DNA from: Pilaira anomala
Taxonomy: Eukaryota; Mucoromycota; Mucoromycetes; Mucorales; Mucoraceae
Direction: 5' to 3'
Assembly (NCBI GenBank): GCA_025716855.1
Contig: JAIXMQ010000045.1
Location: 62,001 to 126,000, forward strand
DNA: 64,000 nt
The number at the start of each line of letters is the position of its first letter. The stretch's first letter is position 1. The position numbers were made by a program, and so were the translations under genes. Shown here piece after piece: positions 1 to 12,399 of the stretch. The notes beneath the pieces are model-generated. The model searched no databases, was not told the DNA's origin, and was given only the letters and a program-made list of their open reading frames with translations.

Positions 1-1012
1 ATTGGTACGTAACTGTCTTTCATAAAGAATGTTTAAACGTGTTCCATCCATGATACTTCCATGTAAGCAGTTACGAGCACTGGCAGCATATCTGACACGG
101 GTGAATTGAGCAATAGCGTAACGAGCGGGGTCCTTTGAGATATGAGGGTTTGGGTAAATGGAGAGGTCAAAGATTCTTCCATAAGGACGAAGTTGTTTAT
201 ATAATGTTTCGAGGTTGACAGGATCGCCTTGAAATTCAATTCGTAATCGTTGCGTTGGGTATCTGGCGATCAGATCTTCCATGAAGGGAGTACCTTTGAC
301 TAGAAAAGCACGTACGGTTCTGAAATTGAATTTGGCAACGATGTTTTCTTTGGCGATGTATTCGTTGATACGATGAATTAAGTCTTTTGCTACTTGTGCT
401 TTAGCAGCGTCAGTACTTTGAAATGAAAAGGTAACGATTGCACCACCATCTTTTGTACTACATGTTTTTTTTTTAAAGAGGGATCAGCAAAAACAAAAGA
501 AGACGATCAACAGGTTTTTTTTTTTTTTTTTTTTTTTACCGTGCAAAAATTTCCTTGATTGAAAAATCATTCGGTAATTCTTTAGAAGGAATTGCTTGAT
601 GTGCTTTTCTTTCCAAGAATTGTTTCGAGTTCCTGAAAAAGTATTGACGGATATCCAAAGAATTCATTTTTAATGGAAATACATTATTAAGATAAAGTTG
701 AGCGGTTTGTTCTTTTGCTACTTGACTTGTAGGTAATTCATTTGCTACTGTCTAGATAATTTGTTCGGAATACATATATTATTTTTTGTTTTGTTTTGTT
801 TTGTTTATATCTCTCTCGCTTCCTCTCCCCCCCCCCTCCCCCTTACATACTTTGACGGTTTTTGGTAATTCTTCTTCATAAAGTTTTATGGTTGATTTAA
901 AGGTTCGAAATTTAGTAAAGGTACCAGTTCTTGGTAATAAAGTACTGACTGGAGTTCTTTTCAAAAACTCTCTTCTTATTGTCGTATGTGCACCTAATCT
1001 CGAGAGAAGCAT
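1..1012 (-). CDS. YME2: Mitochondrial escape protein 2 / RNA12 (Yme2), N-terminal part
   Basis: Partial gene running off the left edge. Exons 1012-851, 751-540 and 457-1 join in phase to give 277 visible residues. The protein starts MLLSRLGAHTTIRREFLKR, a basic, hydroxylated N-terminus typical of a mitochondrial presequence. Next comes a segment with LYLNNVFPLKMNSLDIRQYF, then an RRM-like block (LRIEFQGDP, YGRIFDLSIYPNP, YAIAQFTRVRYAASARNCLHG). This order matches the Yme2/RNA12 family: inner-membrane proteins with a matrix RRM and a C-terminal P-loop domain, involved in mitochondrial DNA maintenance. The P-loop half would lie beyond coordinate 1. Divergent from the carrier gene at 1340. The start is the first ATG of the open frame and opens directly into the presequence. 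Family call is from remembered motifs. Confidence 0.85.
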
Positions 1013-1339
1013 TAGGAAGTAAGTTTTTTACAAATAATAAATAAAAAGAGATAGAGAGATATAATATGTACAGATGCGGGGTTTATTATTTTGTGAGTGC
1101 TTTGCTTGGTGGGCTGTGTGAGAGTATGACGAGATGATTATGTAGTGTATTTGGAAGGAAAAAAAGAGTTCTTACAAAAACAACCCTGCATTTTGTTTCT
1201 TGGCGATCAGATAAACACAGGGAGAGGTATATATATCCCTTGATTTATTTTATCTATAAAATGTTGATCCATATAAAGAACACTTTCTTTTCTCTTTCTT
1301 TCCTTTTTTTTTTTCTTTTTCTTCTATTCGTCATTCAGT
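1013..1339. promoter_or_regulatory. Divergent intergenic region, YME2 / SFC1
   Basis: 327-bp spacer between two mitochondrial genes transcribed away from each other, so it must hold both promoters. The right part before the SFC1 start is pyrimidine-rich (CT runs about 1284-1325), a pattern seen just upstream of several starts in this window. No specific factor site is claimed. Confidence 0.4.
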
Positions 1340-2491
1340 ATGTCGCGAAATAATACTACGAATAAAAAGACACCTTTACTCACGCATTTGGTTGCTGGTG
1401 GAGCCGCTGGGTTTATGGAAGCTTGTATTTGTCATCCTTTAGATACAATTAAAGTGAGAATGCAACTTTCCAAGAGTGGAGCAAGAGGAGCGAATGTAAG
1501 TACATACAAAGCCTTTTTTTTTTTGTGATAAATTTGGTTAATAAAAAAAGAATATATTTAGGGTCAACGTCTTGGGTTTTTAGGTGTTGGTGCCAAGATA
1601 ATAAAGAATGAATCATTTTGGGCATTATATAAAGGACTAGGTGCAGTGGTATCTGGCATTGTACCCAAAATGGCGATTCGGTTCTCTTCTTTTGAGCTTT
1701 ACAAGTCTTGGATGGCAGATGAAAATGGTAAAGTAAGTACGGGATCTGTATTTCTAGCTGGTCTTGCTGCTGGTACAACTGAAGCTGTACTTGTTGTAAG
1801 TCCAATGGATTTAATAAAGATTCGATTGCAGGTATGTTTATGTATATATTTTTATTTTTTGGCTTCTAAATTAAAAAAAAAAAATGATTTATATAGGCTC
1901 AAAGACATTCTATGGCAGATCCTTTAGACATTCCCAAATATCGTAATGCGCCTCACGCAGCTTATATGATTGTGAAAGAAGAAGGAGTGAGAGCTTTATA
2001 CAAAGGTGTGACTTTAACTGCTTTAAGACAAGCTACAAATCAAGCAGCCAACTTTACTGCGTATCAAGAGATGAAAAAGTACGCACAAAAGTATCAGAAT
2101 TTAGCAGAGTTACCTTCTTATCAACATTTAATATTAGGTGGTGTATCTGGTGCTATGGGTAAAGTTTAATCTTAAATATCTACTATATATATATATATTA
2201 AATAATAGGATATTATTAGGACCTCTTTCTAATGCTCCTATTGATACTATCAAGACTCGTATTCAGAAATCCTCAGCACCTGGTAACGGATTTGAAAGAT
2301 TTAAAGCTGTGACAACAGAAATTATGAGAAAGGAAGGGTTCTTTGCATTCTATAAAGGATTGACACCTCGTTTGTTACGTGTTGCACCTGGACAGGCTAT
2401 TACGTTTATGGTTTATGAGAAAGTAAAGGGTTTAATTGATGACTTTACCGGGAAAGTTCAAGAAGGAGATATCGTAACTAAATTAAAATAA
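1340..2491 (+). CDS. SFC1: Mitochondrial succinate-fumarate carrier
   Basis: Exons 1340-1495, 1562-1831, 1897-2158 and 2220-2491; phases close and give 319 residues, the usual size for the mitochondrial carrier family. Three tandem modules each carry the PxDxxK/R signature: HPLDTIKVRMQ, SPMDLIKIRLQ and APIDTIKTRIQ. Segments such as GIVPKMAIRFSSFELYKSW, EAVLVVSPMDLIKIRLQAQ and ATNQAANFTAYQ are those of yeast Sfc1/Acr1 rather than the citrate or dicarboxylate carriers. The expected role is exchange of cytosolic succinate for matrix fumarate across the inner membrane, linking glyoxylate-cycle succinate to gluconeogenesis on two-carbon sources. Reading frames continue short distances into each intron, but conserved carrier sequence resumes only after splicing. 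Confidence 0.93.
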
Positions 2492-2715
2492 AGTTATATA
2501 CGTGTTGTATTGAAGCGTATTAGTATTAGTAGTAATAATAAGCCTTCTAATTCTAAATAATTCTTTTTAATGTGAGTGTAAAATGACGTATCTTTTGATA
2601 TTGAAAGCGGTAGTTCAATATAGCTCCTCACATTATTTTTAACTTCTTTCATGTGCATTCGCGAAAATAGTAGTAATTTTTCTTTTTTTCTCTCCTTTTT
2701 ATTATTATTATTATC

Positions 2716-5379
2716 ATGTCTTTTCTAGGATATCTACTTATTTACTTAACAGGCGGTATCACTTTCTTACCTCTTGTTGGTATTGGTTTATTTATTTATA
2801 TCAAAGGAGGTATACAACCTTTATTGGCACTAGCGAATGTACAACAACCCGAAGAAGTGCATTATAAAGATCCGGACACAGTCATTGTAAAGAAAGGTTG
2901 GATTCGACTTATCAATCAATACCAACCCAAAATGCCCGAAGTGAGTGTGAACAACGCGAATGGAGGAATTATATCAGGTATTCAATCGTATGTTGGAAAC
3001 AAAGAAGCCGCTTTACCACAAAAGAAAGGACTCGTTTATGGTATTTTGAAACATGGTACATTATTCTGTTATGAGTCAGAGAAACAACAAGATATAATCA
3101 TGATTTTGCCTATGCAGGACTTTCAAGTATCCTTATATCCTCCTTTCGATAAAAATTCAAATGAAGGTACAATTTATGGTCGTACAACTGTAGTACGCTT
3201 GGTTCCGAATACTCTATTACCTTTAAAAAAAGAAGAAAAGAAGAATATGAGTCAATCGATTTGTACATTGGATGAAGAAGATATTACAGTCAACCCTCAT
3301 CGTATCATGTATTTAACATGCGCTAGAAATACAGATAAAGAAGATTGGTACTTTGGTTTATTGGATGCACAATTCATATTAGAAGATACTACTGTAACAA
3401 AGAAAGATAAAGTTCAATATGTAATGATGGATAATACACATTTTGATTATTCTGCAATGAAAGAATTAATTCATCAAGTACAATCATCACCTAGTCATCG
3501 AGAAACGGCATGGATTAATGCAGTATTTGGTCGATTATTTTTAGGAATGTATAAGACGGATCGATTAAAGCAATTTGTTGAGAACAAGATTCGAAAGAAG
3601 ATTGACAAGACCAAACGACCTACATTTTTAGATGAAATTACGGTTAGAAAAGTGGATGTGGGTGGATCGGTTCCATTTATTACAGAGCCCAAGTTATTAT
3701 CACTTTCACCTGAAGGAGAAGTGATTGTAGAAGCCAAAGTAGAGTACCATGGTGGATTAACGATCGAGATTGAAACTGATTTTAATTGGTCTTATTCATC
3801 ACTTATGAAACCCATTCGTATGCATCTTGTCTTATCAGTGAATTTAAAGAAATTAGCAGGTAGAATGATGTTCAAAATCAAGGCACCACCTACCAATCGT
3901 TATTGGCTTGCGTTTTTTGAAATGCCAGAAATGGAATGGAAGATTACACCTATTGTTGCAGATAAACAAATTAAATTGAATATTGTAACGAATGCAATTG
4001 AATCTAGAATCCGTGAAGTGATGGCGGAAACGTTTGTATTACCTAATATGGATGATACTTCCTTTTGTCCCTCTGAAGGGAAAGGCGGTATATTTGGTGA
4101 ACGCGTTAAGGTCAAGGTTGAAAAGAAGTCAAAAGGAAAAGGATATAATCAACAAGAAGATTCTATTAGTAACGTTTCTTTAAATGTCAGACATACACCT
4201 ACTGTACCTGATCAAGCTGAAATCACTTCGGCTGCAGATACTTTAAAATTAGAATCTCGTCGAGCTGAATCTGCAACCGATCTTATTGGAAATACGAGTA
4301 GTAGTCATAATTTAGCTCCTTCTCAAAAACTAGAAGCATCACATTCTACACCAGCTATGCAATTTACTACACCAGCTCCTTCCATTCCGGCATCATCAAC
4401 TGATAATAATGGTGGAGATGGTCATCATGAATTCACTCAACCCATAGATCAAAAATCAATTGCTGAATCCACTAGGTCAAATAGTAGTAGTAGTAAATGG
4501 TCTAATACAAGTAGTTATTTGAGAAAACGTGTAAGCAAGACAGATGAAGATCATAGTGATTCAGAAAGTATCAAATCATCTAAAAGTAGTAATACAGGAA
4601 GTGGATTCTTTAACAAAATTTCACACTTTTTACCAACTGAATCTATTACATCAACATCTGATACGTCGTCATCAATTAAATCCAGCCCATCTACTACTAC
4701 TACTACAGCCAGCAGTACGAATGGAAGTAATAAAAAGCAAAATTCTTTAATGCATCGAGCTGAAAATTACTTGTTGACGAAAAAGGGATATCCAGGTCGA
4801 GAGCTTTTGAATGAAGAAAAAAAGGAACTCTATGCTGAAAGATTAAGGAATATGCGTAAACGAGCAGCAGAAAAAACGGCTTCTTTATCATCAGGTATTT
4901 CCAATAGTATTTCACCTCCTCCACCTTTACCACCATTGCCCTATGTAAATAAGCCTTCTTCTTCGCCTACGACGACTGCATCTTTTACATTGCCGTCTGC
5001 ACCTGAAGAATCGGATATAATAAATCCTCCATCATCACGTCGTGAAAGAGCTGCTTCTGTTGTACATACTAACTCATCATCTCATCATTTACAGCCGCCT
5101 ATTCCACCTCGTCGTAACTCAACACCTGCTATACCAACAGATGATTTAATTCACATTAGTACGACTACAGATGAACCTACTACGACTGCTTTAGTAGCCC
5201 CAGTATTAACTGAGGAACCTATAAAGGAAACAAATTTATCAACAACCACCGAAATAAAATCACCACCTTTGCCTACTACACCTAGACCTATACTTTCACC
5301 TAACCATACCAACAACAAACCAGATTTACCACCAAGAAATCCAAATCTTTCACCCCCTTTACCTCCAAGACACCCATAA
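2716..5379 (+). CDS. NVJ2: SMP-domain lipid-transfer protein, Nvj2-like
   Basis: Uninterrupted 887-codon frame. An N-terminal membrane anchor (about residues 5-30, LIYLTGGITFLPLVGIGLF) matches the Nvj2 family start. A PH-like region follows (about 45-225; KKGLVYGILKHGTLFCYE, YLTCARNTDKEDWYFGL), then an SMP domain (about 255-445; ETAWINAVFGRLFLGMY, YHGGLTIEIETDFNWSY, NAIESRIREVMAETFVLPNM). The last 430 residues are Ser/Thr/Pro-rich with several PPLPPR/PPIPPRR-type motifs that could bind SH3 domains; this is inference. Nvj2/TEX2 proteins move lipids at ER contact sites (nucleus-vacuole junction, ER-Golgi). The long proline-rich tail is larger than in yeast. The start follows a CT-rich leader. 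Confidence 0.9.
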   Translation: MSFLGYLLIYLTGGITFLPLVGIGLFIYIKGGIQPLLALANVQQPEEVHYKDPDTVIVKKGWIRLINQYQPKMPEVSVNNANGGIISGIQSYVGNKEAALPQKKGLVYGILKHGTLFCYESEKQQDIIMILPMQDFQVSLYPPFDKNSNEGTIYGRTTVVRLVPNTLLPLKKEEKKNMSQSICTLDEEDITVNPHRIMYLTCARNTDKEDWYFGLLDAQFILEDTTVTKKDKVQYVMMDNTHFDYSAMKELIHQVQSSPSHRETAWINAVFGRLFLGMYKTDRLKQFVENKIRKKIDKTKRPTFLDEITVRKVDVGGSVPFITEPKLLSLSPEGEVIVEAKVEYHGGLTIEIETDFNWSYSSLMKPIRMHLVLSVNLKKLAGRMMFKIKAPPTNRYWLAFFEMPEMEWKITPIVADKQIKLNIVTNAIESRIREVMAETFVLPNMDDTSFCPSEGKGGIFGERVKVKVEKKSKGKGYNQQEDSISNVSLNVRHTPTVPDQAEITSAADTLKLESRRAESATDLIGNTSSSHNLAPSQKLEASHSTPAMQFTTPAPSIPASSTDNNGGDGHHEFTQPIDQKSIAESTRSNSSSSKWSNTSSYLRKRVSKTDEDHSDSESIKSSKSSNTGSGFFNKISHFLPTESITSTSDTSSSIKSSPSTTTTTASSTNGSNKKQNSLMHRAENYLLTKKGYPGRELLNEEKKELYAERLRNMRKRAAEKTASLSSGISNSISPPPPLPPLPYVNKPSSSPTTTASFTLPSAPEESDIINPPSSRRERAASVVHTNSSSHHLQPPIPPRRNSTPAIPTDDLIHISTTTDEPTTTALVAPVLTEEPIKETNLSTTTEIKSPPLPTTPRPILSPNHTNNKPDLPPRNPNLSPPLPPRHP

Positions 5380-5504
5380 ACGTAAAAAAAAAAAAAGAAA
5401 TAAAGTTTTTCTTTATTCATTTTTTTTTCTTTGGTTTGGTTTATAATATTTTTTATATATACAATTTGTTCTTTTTTTTTTGTTTTTTTGGAAGAGAAAG
5501 AGAG

Positions 5505-6696
5505 TTAATTTGTATCTGAAATTGCTACATAACCTCGATCAGCATTTTCATATTCTGCTAAAAATAAGTGTTTCTGTTGTTTTTGCATAAATTTTAAAAT
5601 ATCAGACAAGTAATCAATCAAGACATGAATTGCGTCCGAGTCCATATTTGTATGAGCAATTAAACCAGGTATTTGAACTATTTTACATATAAAGAGGTGA
5701 ATAAATAGAAAATCAAGATGTATATACATGTATATATATATAATTACCAAATAATCTTAACAAGTGTTCAGCACCATAAATATCTACAAGATCTTTATCA
5801 GGATTTTGTCTTTTTATGTCTGCATATTGGTTTCGTTCGAATCTGTAAAGTAACATTGTTCCTAAAGCCTTGTTGAAATAAATACGAATTCCATCGAATA
5901 CTTCATCCAATAAATCCTCATTTCTATATATATATATATATATAAGATTGTTTTAAGTAATATATATATATATATATATTTAAATCTCTATTTTGCTTAC
6001 AATTCACGATTTCCACGTTTATCTTTTCTGAATTTTTTATAACGGGACAATACATCATTGATAGTAATTTGTCTAGGTAAAGGAACCAACTGTTGATTCT
6101 TTGTAACATTTTCCCAATCATCTACTAATTGACCCTTTAAAGTATCTGGTATCTCTAGCCTGATCTCTGGTTTATTTAAATAATCCTCTTCCTTTTCGAG
6201 CTTGGCGTCTCTACGTCTTTTACCAAGCGAGTTTAATTCTGTATCTGAGGAAGAGGTTGAGGCTTTTGAAGCAGCCGTTTGTTGTTTTGTTCTGTAAAGT
6301 GATCTTAAACGAGACTGCATCTTTATGTTCTCATCACACCAACGAAGTACTCGCGTTTCTGGTACCCATTCGTCCCAACTAACAGAAAAAAAAAACTTTT
6401 TTTTTAAAACAACATACTACAAAAGTTGTAAAGTTCATCAGCCTTTTTTATATATATATACCTTCTTTTCCACCCTTTGTAGTGAACGTAATAATATGGT
6501 CCTATGAACTCTGGATCTTGATCCATCCACTTGCTATCAAGAACCTATTTTTTTTTTTTTTTTGTGAGTCAAGTATGCAAAAAAAAAACAATGATATACA
6601 AGTACATACTTTAGCTTCATAAATTAAAGGACCATGATAACATAAAACCTTTTCATTTTCTTCAAATAACAGTTTTTTCACTTCACTGCTTGACAT
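5505..6696 (-). CDS. EAF3: MRG-domain chromatin protein (Eaf3/MRG15)
   Basis: Five exons: 6696-6610, 6544-6462, 6378-6001, 5923-5748 and 5677-5505; every phase closes, giving 298 residues. The N-terminal chromodomain includes EENEKVLCYHGPLIYEAK, YYYVHYKGWKRSWDEWV and PETRVL. A basic linker (KRRRDAKLEKEED) leads to the MRG domain (IRLEIPDTLKGQLVDDWE, LPRQITINDVLSRYKKF, GAEHLLRLFVQIPGLIAHTN). Eaf3 reads H3K36 methylation and sits in the NuA4 acetyltransferase and Rpd3S deacetylase complexes. LLRLFVQIPG is only recovered by splicing at 5747-5678, which confirms that intron. Head-to-head with the ADIP-like gene. Confidence 0.93.
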
Positions 6697-7272
6697 ATTT
6701 TTTTAAAAGGATAAAAAAAGAGAGAGAAAAAAAGGCATTTTCCAAAAAGGAACTTCAAAAAGTGTACAGTTAGCGCAACACTGAAAGGGCGGCTTTTGTT
6801 TTTCCAAAGGGCGGCTACTACTGTTTTCTCTGTTTTGACTTAAGCGTGATCCCGTTGTAACATTTTATTTCAACTATTCATATCTTTAATTTATGTAGAT
6901 ATATGTATATATACAACACATAGAGAATCTATATAAATGTGCATTTTTTTTTATATCGTAGAGAATATATATATACATTTTTTTTTTTTTTCAGAAGAGG
7001 AAATTAATTTAAGTTAAGTAACTCACTTGTTGACACTCATACGACATATTTGGGTTGCATGGATAAGAAATAAAGAGACAGTCTAATGTAGTTATTGAAT
7101 CGAACCTATGTTTGCTGAAATACAACCTCTCATATTGAAATTGGCATAATTACTATATCTTTTGAAACACGTGACAGTTCACAATTCAAAAGTTTATTAG
7201 AAAGAAAAAAATTAAATGAAAAATGGAACGCGCTTTTCTTTAATAAATAAATAAAATACAAAGATTAATGAA
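6697..7272. promoter_or_regulatory. Divergent intergenic region with a repeated AAAGGGCGGCT box
   Basis: 576-bp spacer between the divergent EAF3 and ADIP-like genes. It contains two identical 11-mers, AAAGGGCGGCT, at 6784-6794 and 6805-6815, 21 bp apart, in strongly AT-rich surroundings. About 90 bp upstream of the EAF3 start, this is a plausible factor-binding site; that function is inference. Confidence 0.45.
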
Positions 7273-9328
7273 ATGGATTCTTTAGAAAGTTTACCTATAC
7301 TTGATATACGGTAAAAAAAAATGAAAAAATAAAAATAAAAAAAAAACCGTGAAGAAGACTTACAAGTTGTTAGATCCTTAGATCTTACCGAAACCCACGA
7401 AATTGAACAGTAAGAAAAAATAATAATAAAGATCAATAAAGAAAAAAAAAAAGAAGTACTCAAATGTAAATAGGTTCTGTACCGTCGATTCCTTAGACGC
7501 TTCTTCAAATTATATTAATATTTTATTAACAAGTTATGGATACCCAGTACCACTTGTGTTTGATTCAACAGCTTCTGAAGACAAGTGTAAAATAGTCAAC
7601 TGTATTTATTCCTTACTTCGTGATCGAAAAGTACGATATTTATGCCCTATTGAACGATAAAAATGATATAGATACTTATTTCTCATTATTTAGAGTGATG
7701 CTAAAGAAAAACATAACCTTACGTATACAATTCATGAGCTTAAAAAGAAACAGGACGAACTAGAAAATCAAGTTGTAAGTAATAAAAGAAAAAAAAAATA
7801 ACTTGGTTTATTGAATGTGTTTGTAGATACGATTGAAACGTGAAAACAACATAAAAGATAAAACCAATGCGGAAATACGTTCTAAATACGAGTAAGATCT
7901 TTCGTATATATATATATATATACTTGGATTACTATATGATATTTAACAAGTAAAAAAAAAACAGGGCAAATGAAGTTAGTTTCAAAAAGCATTTGACACA
8001 AAATACACGGCTGAAAGAAGAGATACAAAAGGTTAAAAATCAAATGCAACATATAAAGACACAATATGCAGTAAGTTGTTACCGATATATATATATATAT
8101 ACTTTAATTGACATGTATATACAAATAGCACGAGACAAGTAGACATGAACAGGAATTAGCTAAAGTTCAAGATCGAGTTGTGAAATGTATGAATCATCAA
8201 TATAAGACTAAAATTGCATCACTCGATATAAATACACAATTAGCCTTTATGGCACCTAATACAGTTGAAACAGATGAAGTTATTGTGGTAAGATATATAT
8301 TTATGACCTTAGCCGCTGATAATTAAAAAAAAAACTAATATTTTTGATTCTAAAAGATTCGTAAAAAGTATGATGAATTATTATCTGAAGTCAGTAAGCG
8401 AGAAAGGGAATATAGATTCGAAAGTGAAGGATTACGAACAGGACTTGTGAATCTGTATACAAGTGTACGTAGACTATTAGAAGAACAAATGGACCAATTC
8501 GATCAACAGGAACACCCAAAAGGCAAAAGCCAAGCTCGAGATATCACGCAAGAAACGGCCCGATTCCGGTTACCAATGCAATGTGGGGGTAAAGAAGCGA
8601 TGAAGATGGTAGATAGTCTGCTGGTCAGATTAAGAGAAGAATGGGAAAAACAAAGATTAGAAAAACCCGAGATGTTTACAGAACAGGATATGATGGAAAA
8701 GGAAGACATGATACGATCTTTGGAAGAGAAAGTGAATGAATTGATAGTCGAGTTGAATGAGTTGAAACAAGATTATGATGAGAAGATCAAGATTTATGAA
8801 CGGTTTGAACGAGGCGGGTTCTTTGATACGGTCTATCCTAACCCACAAAGTGCATATATATCAGAGTAAGTATTAAAAAGGGATTTGATTTTTTTTTTTT
8901 TTATGACTGAATGTGTGTGTTATATAGTCATGAGGAGGATATAGTAGAAGATGAGGATTTACATAAATTACAAGTATTAAAAAGAAAAGTCATGAGGGAT
9001 CAAAAGAAAGTGACGAAATCAGCGATAGAATTGGGATATCAAAGAAAACAGTTGGAAGCTGAAGTTTGGGCATTTCAAGAGATGAAACGAGAACTTCAAT
9101 TACTGGAGATAGTGAACGAAAGGTAAGTTTTTTTGTTTTTTTTTTAACCCCTCTCTCTATTTTGATCATCCTTGTAAAATTCTAATATATATTTATATAT
9201 ATATATATAGTCCATCCTCTAGTCAAACTACTACAACTGTTAGACAACCAAGCATACATGTTGACAAGCCAGATAGAACTCGTAAACGATTAAGGTCTTG
9301 GTTAGGTTCAGCACCTTCTAATAACTAA
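7273..9328 (+). CDS. ADIP/SSX2IP/Msd1-family coiled-coil protein
   Basis: Ten exons: 7273-7310, 7374-7409, 7474-7630, 7694-7774, 7827-7891, 7965-8070, 8129-8287, 8357-8865, 8928-9122 and 9211-9328; all phases close, giving 487 residues. The N-terminal block YINILLTSYGYPVPLVF followed by CIYSLLRDRK is the conserved head of the afadin- and actinin-binding (ADIP) family. A long charged coiled coil follows (KKKQDELENQVIRLKREN, EYRFESEGLRTGLVNLYTSV, and heptads to residue about 420), with a basic Ser-rich tail. Fission yeast Msd1 and animal SSX2IP anchor microtubule minus ends at spindle poles or centrosomes; that role is inferred from family. Several introns are only 60-70 nt with TATATA-rich interiors. 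Confidence 0.8.
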
Positions 9329-9596
9329 GATAATAAACTTTTTTGCCCTTCCCCCTTTTTTTTAAAGAAAAAAAAAATCCCAATCACAACATATATAGAA
9401 AGTGTAATATTAGCAAAGTGAAAATCGTATAATAATAAAAGCTGTAGGTTTTTTTTATTATTATTATTATTATCAGATTTTGTTTTAGTGAAGAGAGGTA
9501 AAGATAAATTTGCAGGTCCAAAACTCTTAAAAAGAAAAGCTTGAAAATTGAAATATCACCTTTTTTTTTTTTCTACATAAAAAGGGAGGAGTCTTT

Positions 9597-10058
9597 TTAA
9601 CGGAGACGACGAGCTTCACGTTCGGATTCCAAGAGACAGAGGATATCGTTCTCACGAACGGGACCCTTGACGTTACGGATAATGGAACGGTTAGTATCGT
9701 CCATGAATTCAACACGGACTTGAGTGACACCACCACGAGAACCGGTACGGCCGAGAACCTTTGTAACTCTAGCGAGCTTGACGGGGGTCTTGTTAGAAGA
9801 AGAGTCCTATATTGTTGGTTTTTTTTTTATTAGTATATACAACAACTCTATAAACAAGCAGTAACAAAATCAAGGTTTCTCATTCAACATGTAGAAAAAT
9901 ATTGAGTTGCATCGATTTTTTTTTTTTTTTCGTTTGATATCGTCTTGTTTGTTTCTACTGTGTCATTTATTCATCCATCATCATCCATTGATTTATAATT
10001 CTACATGTTGAAATCGAATCCATTTTGTTCTAAAGCCATGGTTTATGTTCCTTACCAT
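9597..10058 (-). CDS. RPS28: 40S ribosomal protein eS28
   Basis: Exon 2 (9806-9597) encodes [54 protein letters not shown] and [15 protein letters not shown], near-identical to eS28 of other eukaryotes. Exon 1 consists, within the coding sequence, of the ATG alone (10058-10056), immediately followed by donor GTAAGG. The 249-nt intron (10055-9807) is long for this window. Total 70 residues, the family length. It is a structural protein of the small subunit near the mRNA exit. Placing an intron right after the start codon is common in ribosomal protein genes and may aid expression. Confidence 0.95.
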
Positions 10059-10222
10059 GTCTACAATCGATAAGAAAAGGGAGGATTTGCTTCGTTACAG
10101 ACCTGTTGGATCCTTTTGGGCATTTTTTTTTTTTTTTTTTTTTTTTTTTGGAGAAAAAAAAACATGATTATGAAATTATCCGAGCCGAGCATTTACCGGA
10201 CACATATACAGTATAAAAAAGT

Positions 10223-11165
10223 TTATGCATTTCTTTTATTTCTAATTCTTTTGTTTTTATAATTTAATAATAATTTATTCCATCTTTTTGAAAGGGAACA
10301 AAAGAAGGTTTTGTTTGATTGTTGTTGATTTAATAGATCTGAATCTGATCTTCTTCTATGTAAAGACTGTTGTTGTTGTTGTTGTTGTTGAGTAGCGGCA
10401 GTTAATTTTAATAAAGGTAAAGATAATCTTTTTAAAGTGTTTCTACTATGATCTACTGCAGAAGTATCTGGTAGGGGTTCTACAGGTGAATATTTTAATG
10501 GCTTAGGTGGATATTGAGTAATTATAGGTGTTTGTATCATATTATTATTGTCGTATTGATGATGTTGATGGTGTAGTGATGGTGGTATGCTTAGAGTATT
10601 ATTATTGTTGTTGTTGTTGTTATTCGATAAGGGTTCATTAAATATTTCTTGTACATGTCTATTATTGTTATTATTATGAAATTTTTTCTTTTTTTTAAGG
10701 GTCCACGAATTAAATATCTTTGATGCACGAGGTTGCTCTATTTGTTGTATATTATAGTGAAACGTAGATACTGATGATGATAATGACGATCTACGTATAT
10801 TATTATTGTCTCGTACTTGTTCTATTGGTATACTATTACGACTATTATTATGAACAGATGATGACGACGCGACCCTCCTATGGGAACTTGTAGTAGTATG
10901 ATTGCTATTATTATCGAATGATTCCTATAAATTTATTATGATTATATTTTAAGTCAACCTGTTTTTTTAAGAAAAAAGACTATCAATTGACTTGAAATTA
11001 TTATTGTACCTGTCGTATGGAAATATCACTGGAATTTAGCTTTGATCTTCGTTTATCAAATTGCTTTAATAGATCAGTAGTAAATGTATTATCTGTAAAT
11101 GATATTCCGCTTGGCATTGGTAATAACCATTCCTGATTGAGTCTTGTTACATTAGAAGAACTCAT
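10223..11165 (-). CDS. Uncharacterised Asn/Gln/Ser-rich protein
   Basis: Exons 11165-11010 and 10924-10223 (donor GTACAA, acceptor TAG) join to 285 residues. I do not recognise it. The N-terminus (NQEWLLPMPSGISF, TDLLKQFDKRRSKLNSS) looks ordered and may be the conserved part. The rest is low complexity with Asn, Gln and Ser runs and basic patches (HRRVASSSS, IRRSSLSSS, LHRRRSDSD, NYKNKRIRNKR) containing RRxS-type sites that a basophilic kinase such as PKA could phosphorylate. The very basic C-terminus could be a nuclear signal. It reads the same way as the IDI1 gene upstream of it. Confidence 0.65.
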
Positions 11166-11342
11166 TCAAGTAGTTGGTTTTTTTTTTAAGCAAAAAAGAA
11201 AAGGCTGAAATGAAATGAATGAATAAAAAAGAAAAAAACAAAAAAAAAACAAAAAAAAAATAACCAGTTTTAACAAAAGGAAAAGGGGTGACAAGTGTAG
11301 GCTGGTTTAGGTCTACTCACACGTGCATTTTATTTATTTAAT

Positions 11343-12228
<886 letters not shown>

Positions 12229-12399
12229 TGTATTTACTGTAACTATTTGTTCGAGATGAAAGAAGAACAAGTTGGAAATTTTTTTTTCTTTTTGTTATAT
12301 AGTAACTTTTTTAAGGTCCCGAAAATCATGTTTTTTTTATTTGATTTCACCCCAGCCTCTCTTTTTTCTCTCTCTCTCTCTTCTCTTTTTTTTTTTATT

